A stretch of DNA of 13,933 nt from Hyphomonas sp. (GCA_024743015.1 JANSXJ010000066.1:1-13933); one strand, 5' to 3'; shown: positions 1 to 8,189, numbered from the stretch's first letter. Translations and numbers: made by a program. Notes: a model not told the origin generated them from the letters alone.

Positions 1-2
1 GC

Positions 3-167
3 GACGGGTCCGGACCATCCACTTCAAGTTCAAGCCCGGGATGGGCGCGCCGAATGCAGGCCCGCCAGAATGCGAGCCAGGCCGGTCAGATGGCAGCGCA
101 CAGTCTTCGCGACGGCGATCGCGGCTCCTCCGGCGCAGCCCCACAACTTAACGACAAGGATGATTAG
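3..167 (+). CDS. trbL: TrbL, P-type conjugal transfer protein, C-terminal fragment
   Basis: An open frame enters from the left edge and stops with TAG at 165-167, three bases before the trbF start. The visible 54 residues include WARRMQARQNASQAGQMAAH followed by a polar, Gly/Ser-rich tail ending LNDKDD. This resembles the cytoplasmic C-terminal tail of TrbL, the polytopic inner-membrane protein (VirB6 counterpart) of P-type type IV secretion systems. The membrane segments would lie outside the window. The call rests on the tail's appearance and on its position directly before trbF, since trbL-trbF-trbG-trbI is the standard order. The two other forward frames look less natural here. Confidence 0.75.
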   Translation, partial: DGSGPSTSSSSPGWARRMQARQNASQAGQMAAHSLRDGDRGSSGAAPQLNDKDD

Positions 168-170
168 ATC

Positions 171-863
171 ATGGTCTTCAAACGATCATCGACAAGCTAC
201 GGACCGAGCCCGTTCCCAGAGACGCCGTACCAGAAGGCAGGCCAGGTCTGGGACGACAGGATGGGGTCTGCCCGCGTGCAGGCGAAGAACTGGCGACTGA
301 TGGCGCTGGGATGCCTCGGGCTGTGCTTTGTTACCTCCAGCGCGCTCGTCTGGCGCTCAATGCAATCCACTGTCACGCCCTATGTGGTCGAAGTCGACGA
401 GACAGGCGCCGCCCGCGCGGTCGCACCTGCCACTGAGCGCTACACGCCGACCGACGCGCAGATCGCCCATCATCTCGCTGGCTTTATCGAGAATGTGCGT
501 GGGCTATCCGTTGATCCCGTCGTTGTTCGAGAGAACTGGCTGCGGGCCTATGACTTTGTAACAGACCGCGCCTCTACGACGCTTAATCAGTATGCGCAGG
601 AGAATGATCCCTTTGCTGATGTCGGACGGAAGTCCCGCACAGTGGATGTCGTCAGCGTAGTGCGCGTTTCCGATGACAGCTTCCAGGCCCGCTGGATCGA
701 GAAGACCTATGAGAATGGCGCGCTGATGCAGGCCCAGCGTTTCACCGGCAATTTCACCCTCATCACGCAACCGCCGACGGACGCAGAGACCCTCCGCGCC
801 AATCCGCTCGGCCTTTATGTCCACGCCCTGAACTGGGGACAGGACCTTGTCACAGGAGAATGA
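171..863 (+). CDS. trbF: TrbF, VirB8-like inner-membrane component of the conjugation channel
   Basis: This 230-residue protein is the expected size for TrbF, the VirB8 counterpart that helps assemble the mating-pair formation channel in the inner membrane. A short cytoplasmic N-terminus (about residues 1-41) leads into one hydrophobic segment at about 42-62 (LMALGCLGLCFVTSSALVW). A periplasmic VirB8-type domain follows to the C-terminus, with the sequence TPYVVEVDETGAA right after the membrane span, as is usual for TrbF. The ATG at 171 lies three bases after the trbL stop, and an AAGGA sequence at 155-159 can serve as ribosome binding site. The stop overlaps the possible trbG ATG at 860. It is surely co-transcribed with its neighbours. 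Confidence 0.93.
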   Translation: MVFKRSSTSYGPSPFPETPYQKAGQVWDDRMGSARVQAKNWRLMALGCLGLCFVTSSALVWRSMQSTVTPYVVEVDETGAARAVAPATERYTPTDAQIAHHLAGFIENVRGLSVDPVVVRENWLRAYDFVTDRASTTLNQYAQENDPFADVGRKSRTVDVVSVVRVSDDSFQARWIEKTYENGALMQAQRFTGNFTLITQPPTDAETLRANPLGLYVHALNWGQDLVTGE

Positions 864-868
864 TCCCC

Positions 869-1858
869 ATGCTACGTATTATCCTCGCCACATCTGCCCT
901 AGCGCTCACTACGGCCTGCGCCACAACTGAGCTAGAACCGATAGATGCCAGTGCCTTCGTCGCCGCGACGCCGATCGAAGACGACACTGACTATCCAGTC
1001 GAGATCGTCGAAACCGCCGTGGCGCTGCCGCTGCCCGGACAGATGAGAGCGATTGAAGCTACGCCGCGGGCGCCGCGCCTGTCGCCCGCCCAGGCGATCC
1101 GGGAAGGCCGCACCAGCGCTTTGATCGAACCTTCCGTCGATGGTTATGTGAACGCGATCCAGGTCTATCCCTATACAGAAGGCGCGCTCTACAGGCTCTA
1201 TGCCAGCCCCGGCCAGGTCAGCGATGTCGCCCTGCAGCCGGGCGAGGAACTCGTGTCGGTTTCTGCGGGTGACACAGTCCGCTGGGTGGTGGGCGATACG
1301 ATCTCCGGATCGGGAGCCACAGCCCGCGCCCATGTGCTGGTCAAACCCATCTCGTCGGGTATTCGCACAAACCTGATGATCGCCACCAATCGGCGCACCT
1401 ATCACCTTGAAATCGAAAGCGTCGAAGGTGGCTATATGGCCGCCCTGTCCTGGCGCTATCCGGCTGATGAGCTGGCGGGCCTCACCGCCCGCAATGAGCG
1501 CGCCATTGCAAGGGACGCAGGCAGCATTGAACGCGGCCTGACGCTTGAGGGCCTCAACTTCGACTACCGCCTATCCGGTGACAGCCCTGACTGGAAGCCC
1601 GTCCGGGTGTTCGATGATGGCCGTCAGGTCTTCATCCAGATGCCGGAGGACATTGCCGCCACAGACATGCCGCCGCTCTTTGTGCTCGGCGCGGACGGCG
1701 ACGCCGAACTCGTGAACTACCGCGTGCGCGGGAACTATTATGTCGTGGACCGATTGTTCCGCGCGGCCGAGTTGCGTCTCGGCGAGCGCAACCAGACGGT
1801 TGTCCGTATCTCCCGCCAAGAGCGACGCTCACCGCTGGCTGCGATCTTTGGGGGCTAG
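869..1858 (+). CDS. trbG: TrbG, VirB9-like outer-membrane core component
   Basis: TrbG is the VirB9/CagX-family protein of the periplasmic and outer-membrane core of P-type conjugation systems. I chose ATG 869 (329 residues) over ATG 860: AGGAG at 854-858 sits 10 bases before 869 but almost touches 860, although 860 would give an ATGA overlap with the trbF stop. From 869 the protein starts with a signal peptide (MLRIILATSALALTTAC) containing a possible lipobox cysteine at residue 17; Thr rather than Leu at position -3 makes lipidation uncertain. A Pro/Ala-rich linker follows, then the VirB9 domain from about residue 90 to the end, including GYVNAIQVYPYTEGALYRLY and the C-terminal stretch GNYYVVDRLFRAAELRLG. 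It forms the outer channel together with TrbI. Confidence 0.94.
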   Translation: MLRIILATSALALTTACATTELEPIDASAFVAATPIEDDTDYPVEIVETAVALPLPGQMRAIEATPRAPRLSPAQAIREGRTSALIEPSVDGYVNAIQVYPYTEGALYRLYASPGQVSDVALQPGEELVSVSAGDTVRWVVGDTISGSGATARAHVLVKPISSGIRTNLMIATNRRTYHLEIESVEGGYMAALSWRYPADELAGLTARNERAIARDAGSIERGLTLEGLNFDYRLSGDSPDWKPVRVFDDGRQVFIQMPEDIAATDMPPLFVLGADGDAELVNYRVRGNYYVVDRLFRAAELRLGERNQTVVRISRQERRSPLAAIFGG

Positions 1859-1862
1859 GAAG

Positions 1863-3140
1863 ATGTCCGAGCCCATCCCCTTTGACGAGCATGCTGAGCG
1901 GCTGAAGATCCGCTCCAGCCCGAAACCGGTCACACGGATCAATCGCAAAGTGCTGATGGTCGGCGCAGGACTTGGTGTGCTCGCCTTGTTCGCGGCCATG
2001 AGCATCGCGCTGAAGCCGCCGACGGCTGTCGATCCCAATCAGCAGCGCGAGCTCTACAACACAACGAACAAAAGGACGCCCGACGGTCTGGGCGCGCTCC
2101 CCGCGAGCTATAGCGACATCGCACCGGTTGAGACCCGCATCGCCCGTTTAGGTCCACCGCTGTCCGGCGATCTTGGAGCGACCATGCTGCAAGCGGAACG
2201 GGAGCTTGGAATCGAACCGGAATACGTGACCCGGTTCGAGGACGATTTCCGTCCGAACCCGGCCGATGAGGCCGAGCGAGCAAGGCGTATGCGCGAGGCC
2301 GCTCTGGCCGATGAAGCCGCCCGCGCGCCGGTCTTCTTCCGGCTCGACTCTCAGAGCGACCCTACAAACGCAACCGACACGCGCCTTGCTTATCGCGATC
2401 CCGCGCTTGATCTCGGCTCTGAACTTCTTGCGCTCGCCGCCCTGCCGCAGGGCGCGCCGTCGGCGTTCGGTCAGCCTGCCGACAGCAATCTCCAGTCGCG
2501 CAAGCTTGCTTTTGCAGGCGAAGGCCCAGACAGCGATATTTACAACGAACATCGCGTTGAAGACCCGGCCTCGCCTTATCAGGTCATGGCGGGCACGCTG
2601 ATCCCGGCAAGCCTTGTGACCGGCATCAACTCCGATCTCCCCGGCACGATCGTCGCGCAGGTGACCCAGCCCGTCTATGACACGGTCACGGGGCAATATC
2701 TCCTCATCCCGCAGGGCTCCCGTCTCATCGGGCGCTACCAGTCCGAGGTCTCGTTCGGACAGGACCGGGCGCTCGTGACCTGGGACCGGATCATCTTCCC
2801 TGACGGGTCATCAATTGTGATCTCGGCGCCCGGAGCGGATGCGCAAGGCTTTGCGGGCCTGTCGGACCGGACCGATCACCACTGGGACCGTGTCTTCATA
2901 GCAGCGGGGCTCGCCACCATTCTTGGTGTCGGCGCAGAGCTAGGCGCAGACGGAGACGGCGACATCGAGCGCGCCATACGGCGCGGCACGACGGACACCG
3001 TCAATCAGGCGGGGCAACGGGTCGTAGACCGCAACCTTGGCATCCAGCCGACCATCCGCGTGCGGCCCGGCTGGCCGGTCCGCGTTGTCGTCACCCGCGA
3101 TCTCATCCTCAGACCTCATCCACAAGGAACAAGCAGATGA
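1863..3140 (+). CDS. trbI: TrbI, VirB10-like channel scaffold
   Basis: TrbI is the VirB10 homologue spanning inner membrane, periplasm and outer membrane. The start is ATG 1863, with AGGA at 1857-1860 overlapping the trbG stop; an open frame extends upstream to 1740 but lies inside trbG. The 425-residue product has a cytoplasmic N-terminus, a membrane span at about 30-50 (VLMVGAGLGVLALFAAMSIAL), a long low-complexity Ala/Pro/charged periplasmic linker, and a C-terminal VirB10 domain from about 235. That domain carries the hallmark stretches GTLIPASLVTGINSDLPG, PQGSRLIGRYQSEVSFGQ and WDRIIFPDGSSI. The stop overlaps the next start (ATGA at 3137-3140), which points to translational coupling with the DUF2274 gene. 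Confidence 0.95.
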   Translation: MSEPIPFDEHAERLKIRSSPKPVTRINRKVLMVGAGLGVLALFAAMSIALKPPTAVDPNQQRELYNTTNKRTPDGLGALPASYSDIAPVETRIARLGPPLSGDLGATMLQAERELGIEPEYVTRFEDDFRPNPADEAERARRMREAALADEAARAPVFFRLDSQSDPTNATDTRLAYRDPALDLGSELLALAALPQGAPSAFGQPADSNLQSRKLAFAGEGPDSDIYNEHRVEDPASPYQVMAGTLIPASLVTGINSDLPGTIVAQVTQPVYDTVTGQYLLIPQGSRLIGRYQSEVSFGQDRALVTWDRIIFPDGSSIVISAPGADAQGFAGLSDRTDHHWDRVFIAAGLATILGVGAELGADGDGDIERAIRRGTTDTVNQAGQRVVDRNLGIQPTIRVRPGWPVRVVVTRDLILRPHPQGTSR

Positions 3141-3373
3141 CCCTTCGCCTCGATCGCCTTCCCGACCGCACACCGGTGCGCATGAGCCTCTCGGTCGATC
3201 CGGAATTGGCCAGCGCACTCTCGGACTATGCCGAAATCTACCGACAGACCTATGGCGCGAAGGAAAAGCCCGAAGCGCTGATCCCGGCCATGATCGAAAG
3301 CTTCCTGGCCTCAGACGCCGGGTTCAAACGGGCGCGCCGCGCTCTTCATTCCAACGCCAGCAACGAAAGGTAA
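3137..3373 (+). CDS. DUF2274 family small protein of conjugative elements
   Basis: This 78-residue soluble protein (MTLRLDRLPDRTPVRMSLSV...) matches the DUF2274 family as I know it: small proteins encoded directly after trbI in Tn4371-like elements and related plasmids. Its biochemical role is not known. The ATG overlaps the trbI stop by four bases, and AAGGA at 3124-3128 gives a good ribosome binding site eight bases upstream. The middle (ELASALSDYAEIYRQTYGAK) is predicted helical, and the sequence PEALIPAMIESFLASDAGFKRARR is typical of the family's C-terminal half. Its constant place behind trbI suggests an accessory or regulatory role in transfer, which is inference only. Confidence 0.85.
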   Translation: MTLRLDRLPDRTPVRMSLSVDPELASALSDYAEIYRQTYGAKEKPEALIPAMIESFLASDAGFKRARRALHSNASNER

Positions 3374-3377
3374 TCCC

Positions 3378-3692
3378 ATGGCACAGATCGGCACGTTCAC
3401 CCTGAAGGATGGCAGCTATACCGGCACCATCCGCACCATGACCATCAATGTCAAAGCCCAACTTGTTCCGAACTCGGACAAGGCCTCAGACGGCGCGCCC
3501 GACTTCCGGCTCTATGCCGGCGGGGCTGAACTCGGCGCCGCCTGGCGACAGGAAAGCAAGGACGGCGAGACACCCTACCTCGCCGTTAAGCTCGATGATC
3601 CGAGCTTTGCCAGCCCCATGCGCGCAGCGTTCTTCGAGAATTACAAGGACGGCACCGGCGTCATGGTTTGGAACCGGGCAAAGACGGGATAA
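3378..3692 (+). CDS. DUF736 family protein
   Basis: This 104-residue protein begins MAQIGTFTLKDGSYTGTIRT and contains DFRLYAGGAELGAAWRQ, PYLAVKLDDPSFASPMRAAF and a closing VMVWNR stretch. This beta-rich pattern is characteristic of DUF736, a family widespread on alphaproteobacterial plasmids and integrative elements. No biochemical function is established for it. It starts four bases after the DUF2274 stop, and GAAAGG at 3366-3371 provides a ribosome binding site. It probably belongs to the tail of the trb transcription unit or to the element's maintenance genes. It shows no membrane segment or signal peptide. Confidence 0.88.
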   Translation: MAQIGTFTLKDGSYTGTIRTMTINVKAQLVPNSDKASDGAPDFRLYAGGAELGAAWRQESKDGETPYLAVKLDDPSFASPMRAAFFENYKDGTGVMVWNRAKTG

Positions 3693-3704
3693 TCGGAGTG
3701 CGTC

Positions 3705-4055
3705 ATGTTGCATCGCGTAAAGGAGGGCGGGCGCACAGGGCTTAAAGAGTTCGCGCGGGATCTGAACCCGCCGCCAAAGGCCCCTGCCCCCGTCACGTCA
3801 ACCGATCCCGAACGCATCACGCCTGCGGACATCTTCAGGCGCCGAACCGTGAGGCGGCCCGAACTCCGCAAGCTCGTGCCACTCTCCGACACGACGATCT
3901 ACGAGCTGGAACAGAAGGGCGAATTCCCACAGCGCTTCTATCTAACGCCCCGATGCGTCGTCTGGCCCCTCGCCGAAGTCCTCGAATGGATCGATGCCCA
4001 ACGTCGCAAGGGCCACGAAGGATGCGGGCCGCATCCTGATTATCGGATGCGGTGA
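3705..4055 (+). CDS. AlpA-like MerR-type helix-turn-helix protein
   Basis: A protein of 116 residues whose second half resembles AlpA, the small phage P4-type winged-helix regulator that can activate integrase or act in excision. The DNA-binding part runs from about residue 50 to 98 (RRPELRKLVPLSDTTIYELE, then GEFPQRFYLTPRCVVWPLAEVLEWI). It shows the family's STIY-like recognition helix, the GEFP turn and the VxW...EWI ending. The N-terminal 45 residues are Pro-rich and not recognised. GGAG at 3695-3698 precedes the ATG by six bases. It is the last gene of the rightward unit and converges on the Argonaute gene. It could control the element's excision or the cargo; the sequence does not say which. 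Confidence 0.8.
   Translation: MLHRVKEGGRTGLKEFARDLNPPPKAPAPVTSTDPERITPADIFRRRTVRRPELRKLVPLSDTTIYELEQKGEFPQRFYLTPRCVVWPLAEVLEWIDAQRRKGHEGCGPHPDYRMR
4020..4052. repeat. Alternating 8-bp palindrome (GGATGCGG three times)
   Basis: GGATGCGG occurs at 4020-4027, its reverse complement CCGCATCC at 4029-4036, and GGATGCGG again at 4045-4052, right before the alpA-like stop codon. The middle copy can pair with either outer copy; pairing with the right one gives an 8-bp GC-rich stem with an 8-base loop. No run of T follows on either strand, so it is not a standard intrinsic terminator. It lies inside the coding sequence (residues about 106-116), which could also account for it. Confidence 0.5.
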
Positions 4056-4165
4056 ATTGGCTGAAATACCCTCGCGCAAAAACATCTCCACATTGTCGAT
4101 ATGGCAATGCGGAAGATACGCGCCTTTTTCTGGAGTCGGAACCTTGAAGACGATTCGTCCCGCCC

Positions 4166-5671
4166 TCACACGTAGAATCGGTAGGACGGGTTTGGAAGGT
4201 CGTCTTCTCCAAGTTCTGCCATCAGTTCGCCAACCCGGCGTGCAAACAGAAGCGTGATCGGATAAGCGCCGAGCGCATCGCTCGAATTCCAGTTCATCTT
4301 GGTCAGCGCCAATATCTCCTTCGCTCTCGTCTCCATGTCGGTGTCTCTGGGCGATCCAATCTCTAAGGGAGCGGGGATATGCGGTCCCGGATATTGATTC
4401 CACCAGGGCACATATCCGCTCGTATAGAGATATGTATGCTTGTCGAACGAACAGAGCGTTCCGCGCCAGGGCTCGAAATTGCCGCGCCTCACCATGCGGA
4501 AAGCCGTGCTCCGCACCCAGATTAGATCGAGGAAGGGGGCAATGTCTTTCGCTGCATTGTCAAAACCTTCCAGCTCTTCCGGCTGATACTGCGTCGTCTT
4601 GTGAAGCACGATCCGGGTCGGCGCGACGCCGGCGCGCTTTTCGTAGTTCTCGGCGACATCCCGCAGCAAAGCCTCGGCCTGTTCGGCGTTCAGAAAAATC
4701 TGACGATCCCGCCGCTGATTGTGATCGATGTTCGCGCCCTTCAAGGCGAACGGTTCGACATCGCGGGAATAGGCCTGGGCAACGCTAGCATAAACAAGAT
4801 GCCCGCTGCGCCGTTTCATGTGGTGGAAGGACACCCCCACAAAGCAGACATCTTTGGGCAACGCCGTCGGAAGCCAAGGCGTCCCCTTGGATTTATAATA
4901 AAGCGACACGGCGATGTTCCAGGCGCGCGTCGCATGGCTCTGACCCGTGTCATTGCCCTTCTCGATGGTTTCGCGCCTCAGCACCTGGATCGGCACCGCA
5001 TCGTCATGCGTCATGACCCGCGCCTTCAAGGCGCGATAGAAAGTGCGGAACAGCAGATCGTCCGCCATCGAATAAAGCGCCTCTGCAGCCTTCAGCTCGT
5101 CGGGCGACGGCTGGAACAGCGCGAGCTGGTCGCTCTCCTCTTCCGCCCTGAGCGTTTCGAGAAGAGCCCGCTCCTCCGCGCTCAGCCCCGGATTTGAGAC
5201 CCTGAGATCGCCAAGCTCATTGGGGATGCAGACGACAATGCATTGCGGACTGTCGTCGCCAAGCAGCGAAGCGACCTTGTCGTCGAAAACCTGAACGAGT
5301 TCATCAAAGACCGGACCATTTTGCGCTCTGGGAAACCGGGTCCGATACGCCTCATCCGCAATCGGCCTCACATATCGGTCATCCAGATCCAGCTCCACGC
5401 CAAGGGCATCTTTAAAACCAGGCCAGTCGCGATACCGGCTGGCGTTGGATTCATAGGCAGGATGAAACTGCGCAAGCTTGGCGAACCAGGACCTCGCGGC
5501 GTCGATATCCTCCTGTAGCCCGACAAAGCCGATTTTGAGCTGTTGATTCCCATTATAGTCGGCGGGCTTGTTCTCCGCGAGGCCGCGACGGCCGTCGACA
5601 TCTTCCGCATAATTATAGAAGGAGACGGTCGGTTCAGGCAGTACGTTTATGGTCAGCGGCTTCGTCATCAT
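4166..5671 (-). CDS. Short prokaryotic Argonaute (MID-PIWI), catalytically inactive
   Basis: This 501-residue protein has the size and layout of a short pAgo, with no PAZ or N domain. The MID domain includes IVVCIPNEL at about 145-153 and the conserved segment WNIAVSLYYKSKGTPW at about 251-266, where Lys260 is a candidate guide 5'-phosphate contact. The PIWI domain includes VGVSF at 278-282, where active enzymes carry Asp after Gly-Ile/Val, and RIVLHK at 353-358, the short-pAgo version of the usual Tyr-Arg-Asp site. The catalytic acidic tetrad is therefore broken and no slicing is expected. The protein ends YRFYV, resembling the hydrophobic Argonaute C-terminus. I chose ATG 5671; a TTG at 5719 and an ATG at 5668 are alternatives. 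The start lies inside the upstream SIR2-APAZ gene (38-base overlap), so the two are translationally coupled partners. By family knowledge it would bind a guide nucleic acid and form a heterodimer with the APAZ protein. Confidence 0.92.
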   Translation of the reverse strand: MMTKPLTINVLPEPTVSFYNYAEDVDGRRGLAENKPADYNGNQQLKIGFVGLQEDIDAARSWFAKLAQFHPAYESNASRYRDWPGFKDALGVELDLDDRYVRPIADEAYRTRFPRAQNGPVFDELVQVFDDKVASLLGDDSPQCIVVCIPNELGDLRVSNPGLSAEERALLETLRAEEESDQLALFQPSPDELKAAEALYSMADDLLFRTFYRALKARVMTHDDAVPIQVLRRETIEKGNDTGQSHATRAWNIAVSLYYKSKGTPWLPTALPKDVCFVGVSFHHMKRRSGHLVYASVAQAYSRDVEPFALKGANIDHNQRRDRQIFLNAEQAEALLRDVAENYEKRAGVAPTRIVLHKTTQYQPEELEGFDNAAKDIAPFLDLIWVRSTAFRMVRRGNFEPWRGTLCSFDKHTYLYTSGYVPWWNQYPGPHIPAPLEIGSPRDTDMETRAKEILALTKMNWNSSDALGAYPITLLFARRVGELMAELGEDDLPNPSYRFYV

Positions 5672-8189
5672 CCATGAGTCCAGTTTCTTCTGTCTCGACC
5701 GAAAGGAAGGCGCCCTCAAGAATCAGGTCGTCCGTGACGCCAGCGCCGAGGTCGATCGCCTGCTGTCCACCACGCAGGAATTGTTCGAAAAATCCCAGAT
5801 CGCTGTTTACCGCCGCGTTCCGGTCGTACTTGTAGCGGCGTGTGGAGAGCTTCGTGCGGACATAACCTGGGAGCGGTGTTTTCCCGTCCTTGTCGAGGAA
5901 CATGTAGAACGGCTTGATCCGTAACGCCCATGTCTCGCTCAGGCGCACGACATCGTAGCCAAACCCTTCGCATTCGAAGAATCCCTTGCTGTCGTCGCCG
6001 CGTTTCTTGACTAGGGTGCGGGTAATGCCGCGTTTTTGCGGCGTATCGTACTTGATTGCCCGGTTCCCGCCCCTCAATGCAGTGAAATAAGCGCGTTTCG
6101 TGGGACGGCCTTTCGGAGTGCGTTCGATGAGGAGGCCGGACGCTTCAAAGCCCTTGAGATAGACTTCAACGTGTCGCCGCAGCAGCCAGGTGATCTTCCG
6201 CTGGATGTCTTCATCCTCGCCGATGTCGGCAAGCGCGATCGGCTCTGCCTCGCCATTAAGCGCGTCGCGAAAAGCGTCCTCAACGCACTCTTGCGTTGCG
6301 AAGGTCCACAGCCTCTGAGATTTCGGTTCAAATACGCAAGGCTCAACGGCCCGCGCGCCTCCCGTCTTCCAGAAATCCGTATGCGTCAGATCAAGCGTTG
6401 CACATGTCACATGCGTCGGCATGGACGAGAACATCATCATATTGACCGTATAGACGCCGACCGGCCGCAAATCCTTGGCGATGCGAGCCGATCCCGCCGA
6501 CGCACTCGGCGGAGATAACCGTGCGATATAAGTGTCGGCGCCGGGCGGGAATGCAAAACGCGACACGCCGCCGTTCTTTCTCGTCAGTTCGTCAGCGTCG
6601 ACAAGGCCAGTGCCCCCTTGCTCCATTGCGCTGATGCCGAAGAACACATCACACAAGGACCTGTTCCGTAAATCGGTGACTTCCGCCACGGGGCGGAACG
6701 CGCCTTCCTCGTCGAATTCAATCTCGCTTCGCAGGGACAACGACGCATCCCCCGGATTCCTGAACTCAATCGCAGAACCCGGCAGTACATTGACCGTCGA
6801 AACAGCCGACGCCTCATAGTCGCGATGAACGAGCAGGTTGACGGCCAATTCTGTCAGTGCACGGTCATGATACGAACGACGGTTTTCATGTTTACGCGCG
6901 CCTTTGACTTTAATCGACGGATTGACCCTGTCGCCGGACAGCCATTGCAGGAGTTCATCATACTGCGTCAGCAGGTTGCCCCGAATGTTCCGGCGATCCT
7001 TGCCGTTTACGGTTACGCTGATCATAGCGTGAGGAAAGAAGCGGTTGGCGTCACGGCCGAATAACAGGATCGCCCCGCGCGTCGGGCGAAGCGCGCCGTC
7101 AATCCGCTTCAGAAGGCCCCGATCCTCCATGAAACGCTGCAATTGGTCCGACGTGAGCTCCCCGAACTCAAGTTTCTCACTATAATCCCGCAACGTCGCC
7201 AGCGCTAGGCTGTGATCAATGTCGCCCCAGACGGCACCCTCCATTACGGTGTCGTCGTAGCTGGGATCATCGTTTTCGGCGCTGACAGCATAGCGTTGGA
7301 CACCGGAAAGACGCTTGTTGAGGCCCGTCATCAGCTCGTCGAAACCGTCGATTTCGAGCCAGGTGAAGTTTCGGCCGAGCCGGTCCGCCAATGCCTGCAC
7401 ACGGGGGTGCGGCGTTTCCCCCTTTCGGTGACACCAATAGATCCCGCGCCGAAAAGCCGGTCCATCTTCTGATCCGAGCAGCGAGTCCGTGATAGATTTC
7501 TCTGCGCCGCGATAGCCGACCACGACGAGCGGCGTATTCTCGATGAGCGGGCGCATGCGTTCGACAAGTTCGGGCGCGAGCGCTTCGGTCTCCTCGGCGA
7601 GATTTTTGTCGCTGTAGAGTTCTGCTTTGCCATGCAACCAGACGATTTGGGCGCGGCTGTAAGGAGAAAATTCCGCGAAATCGCCAGGTTGCCGGTTCAC
7701 TTCGTCCACATGCGCCAAATGCGGGCGCTTGGCGTCCAGCGCCCGCGGCAAACAGGGATCGAAATTGGTCGTCAGAATGGTGGACGCCAGCCCGCGCAAG
7801 ACCAATTCGGCGAGCGCCTTATAGCCCGAGCTGACTTCGCCCGGAGGCTCCACAAGATCGACGATGAGCCTCCGCCGATAGGCTTCCGGCGAGAGCAGAT
7901 GATGGATGATGAGCGGGAAGTTCTCCGCCAGCCGATCCGGATCGGAGATGAACCAATCCTGTTGGTTGAGCCAAGATTTCCACTGCGATGTCTTGATCTT
8001 GTCGGGTGTCATGCCACCACCGGCGACACGCTCGGCATAATACTGACGAGCAAGCCGGTTCACGCTTTCAGCCGCCAGCGGAACACCCGAAGAGTAGGAC
8101 GCGCCGGCTCCCAACAGAAAGGTCGGCGGCGCCTCCTGTTCGGGGCGCAACAGCGATTCAAGCAGTGCGATGGTGTTTTTGTGGGACAT
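5634..8189 (-). CDS. SIR2 / COG2865-like ATPase / APAZ effector of a short-Argonaute system
   Basis: This 851-residue partner of the Argonaute has three parts. Residues about 1-295 form a SIR2 domain: FLLGAGASYSSG (24-35) is the nucleotide-binding loop, TTNFD (140-144) gives the conserved Asn142 and Asp144, His186 sits in VWLHG, and VVVGYRGAEKS follows at 222-232. Residues about 335-555 resemble the HATPase_c_4/COG2865 domain of RecG-like or Schlafen-type regulators: RGAILLFGRDANRFFPHAMI, an N-box-like ELAVNLLVHRDY (447-458), EFRNPGD (475-481) and GGTGL (525-529). Residues about 575-840 are APAZ, ending RIKPFYMFLDKDGKTP and NSDLGFFEQFLRGG. Related SIR2-APAZ proteins hydrolyse NAD+ when the Argonaute finds a target. 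ATG 8189 has GGGG six bases upstream at 8196-8199; an in-frame TTG at 8231 is less likely. The stop lies inside the Argonaute gene. Confidence 0.92.
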   Translation of the reverse strand: MSHKNTIALLESLLRPEQEAPPTFLLGAGASYSSGVPLAAESVNRLARQYYAERVAGGGMTPDKIKTSQWKSWLNQQDWFISDPDRLAENFPLIIHHLLSPEAYRRRLIVDLVEPPGEVSSGYKALAELVLRGLASTILTTNFDPCLPRALDAKRPHLAHVDEVNRQPGDFAEFSPYSRAQIVWLHGKAELYSDKNLAEETEALAPELVERMRPLIENTPLVVVGYRGAEKSITDSLLGSEDGPAFRRGIYWCHRKGETPHPRVQALADRLGRNFTWLEIDGFDELMTGLNKRLSGVQRYAVSAENDDPSYDDTVMEGAVWGDIDHSLALATLRDYSEKLEFGELTSDQLQRFMEDRGLLKRIDGALRPTRGAILLFGRDANRFFPHAMISVTVNGKDRRNIRGNLLTQYDELLQWLSGDRVNPSIKVKGARKHENRRSYHDRALTELAVNLLVHRDYEASAVSTVNVLPGSAIEFRNPGDASLSLRSEIEFDEEGAFRPVAEVTDLRNRSLCDVFFGISAMEQGGTGLVDADELTRKNGGVSRFAFPPGADTYIARLSPPSASAGSARIAKDLRPVGVYTVNMMMFSSMPTHVTCATLDLTHTDFWKTGGARAVEPCVFEPKSQRLWTFATQECVEDAFRDALNGEAEPIALADIGEDEDIQRKITWLLRRHVEVYLKGFEASGLLIERTPKGRPTKRAYFTALRGGNRAIKYDTPQKRGITRTLVKKRGDDSKGFFECEGFGYDVVRLSETWALRIKPFYMFLDKDGKTPLPGYVRTKLSTRRYKYDRNAAVNSDLGFFEQFLRGGQQAIDLGAGVTDDLILEGAFLSVETEETGLMDDDEAADHKRTA

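Noticed and set aside
3994..4257. Plus-strand open frame bridging the alpA-like gene and the Argonaute gene end
   Set aside because: It overlaps both real genes in another frame, has no recognisable motif and no convincing start signal.
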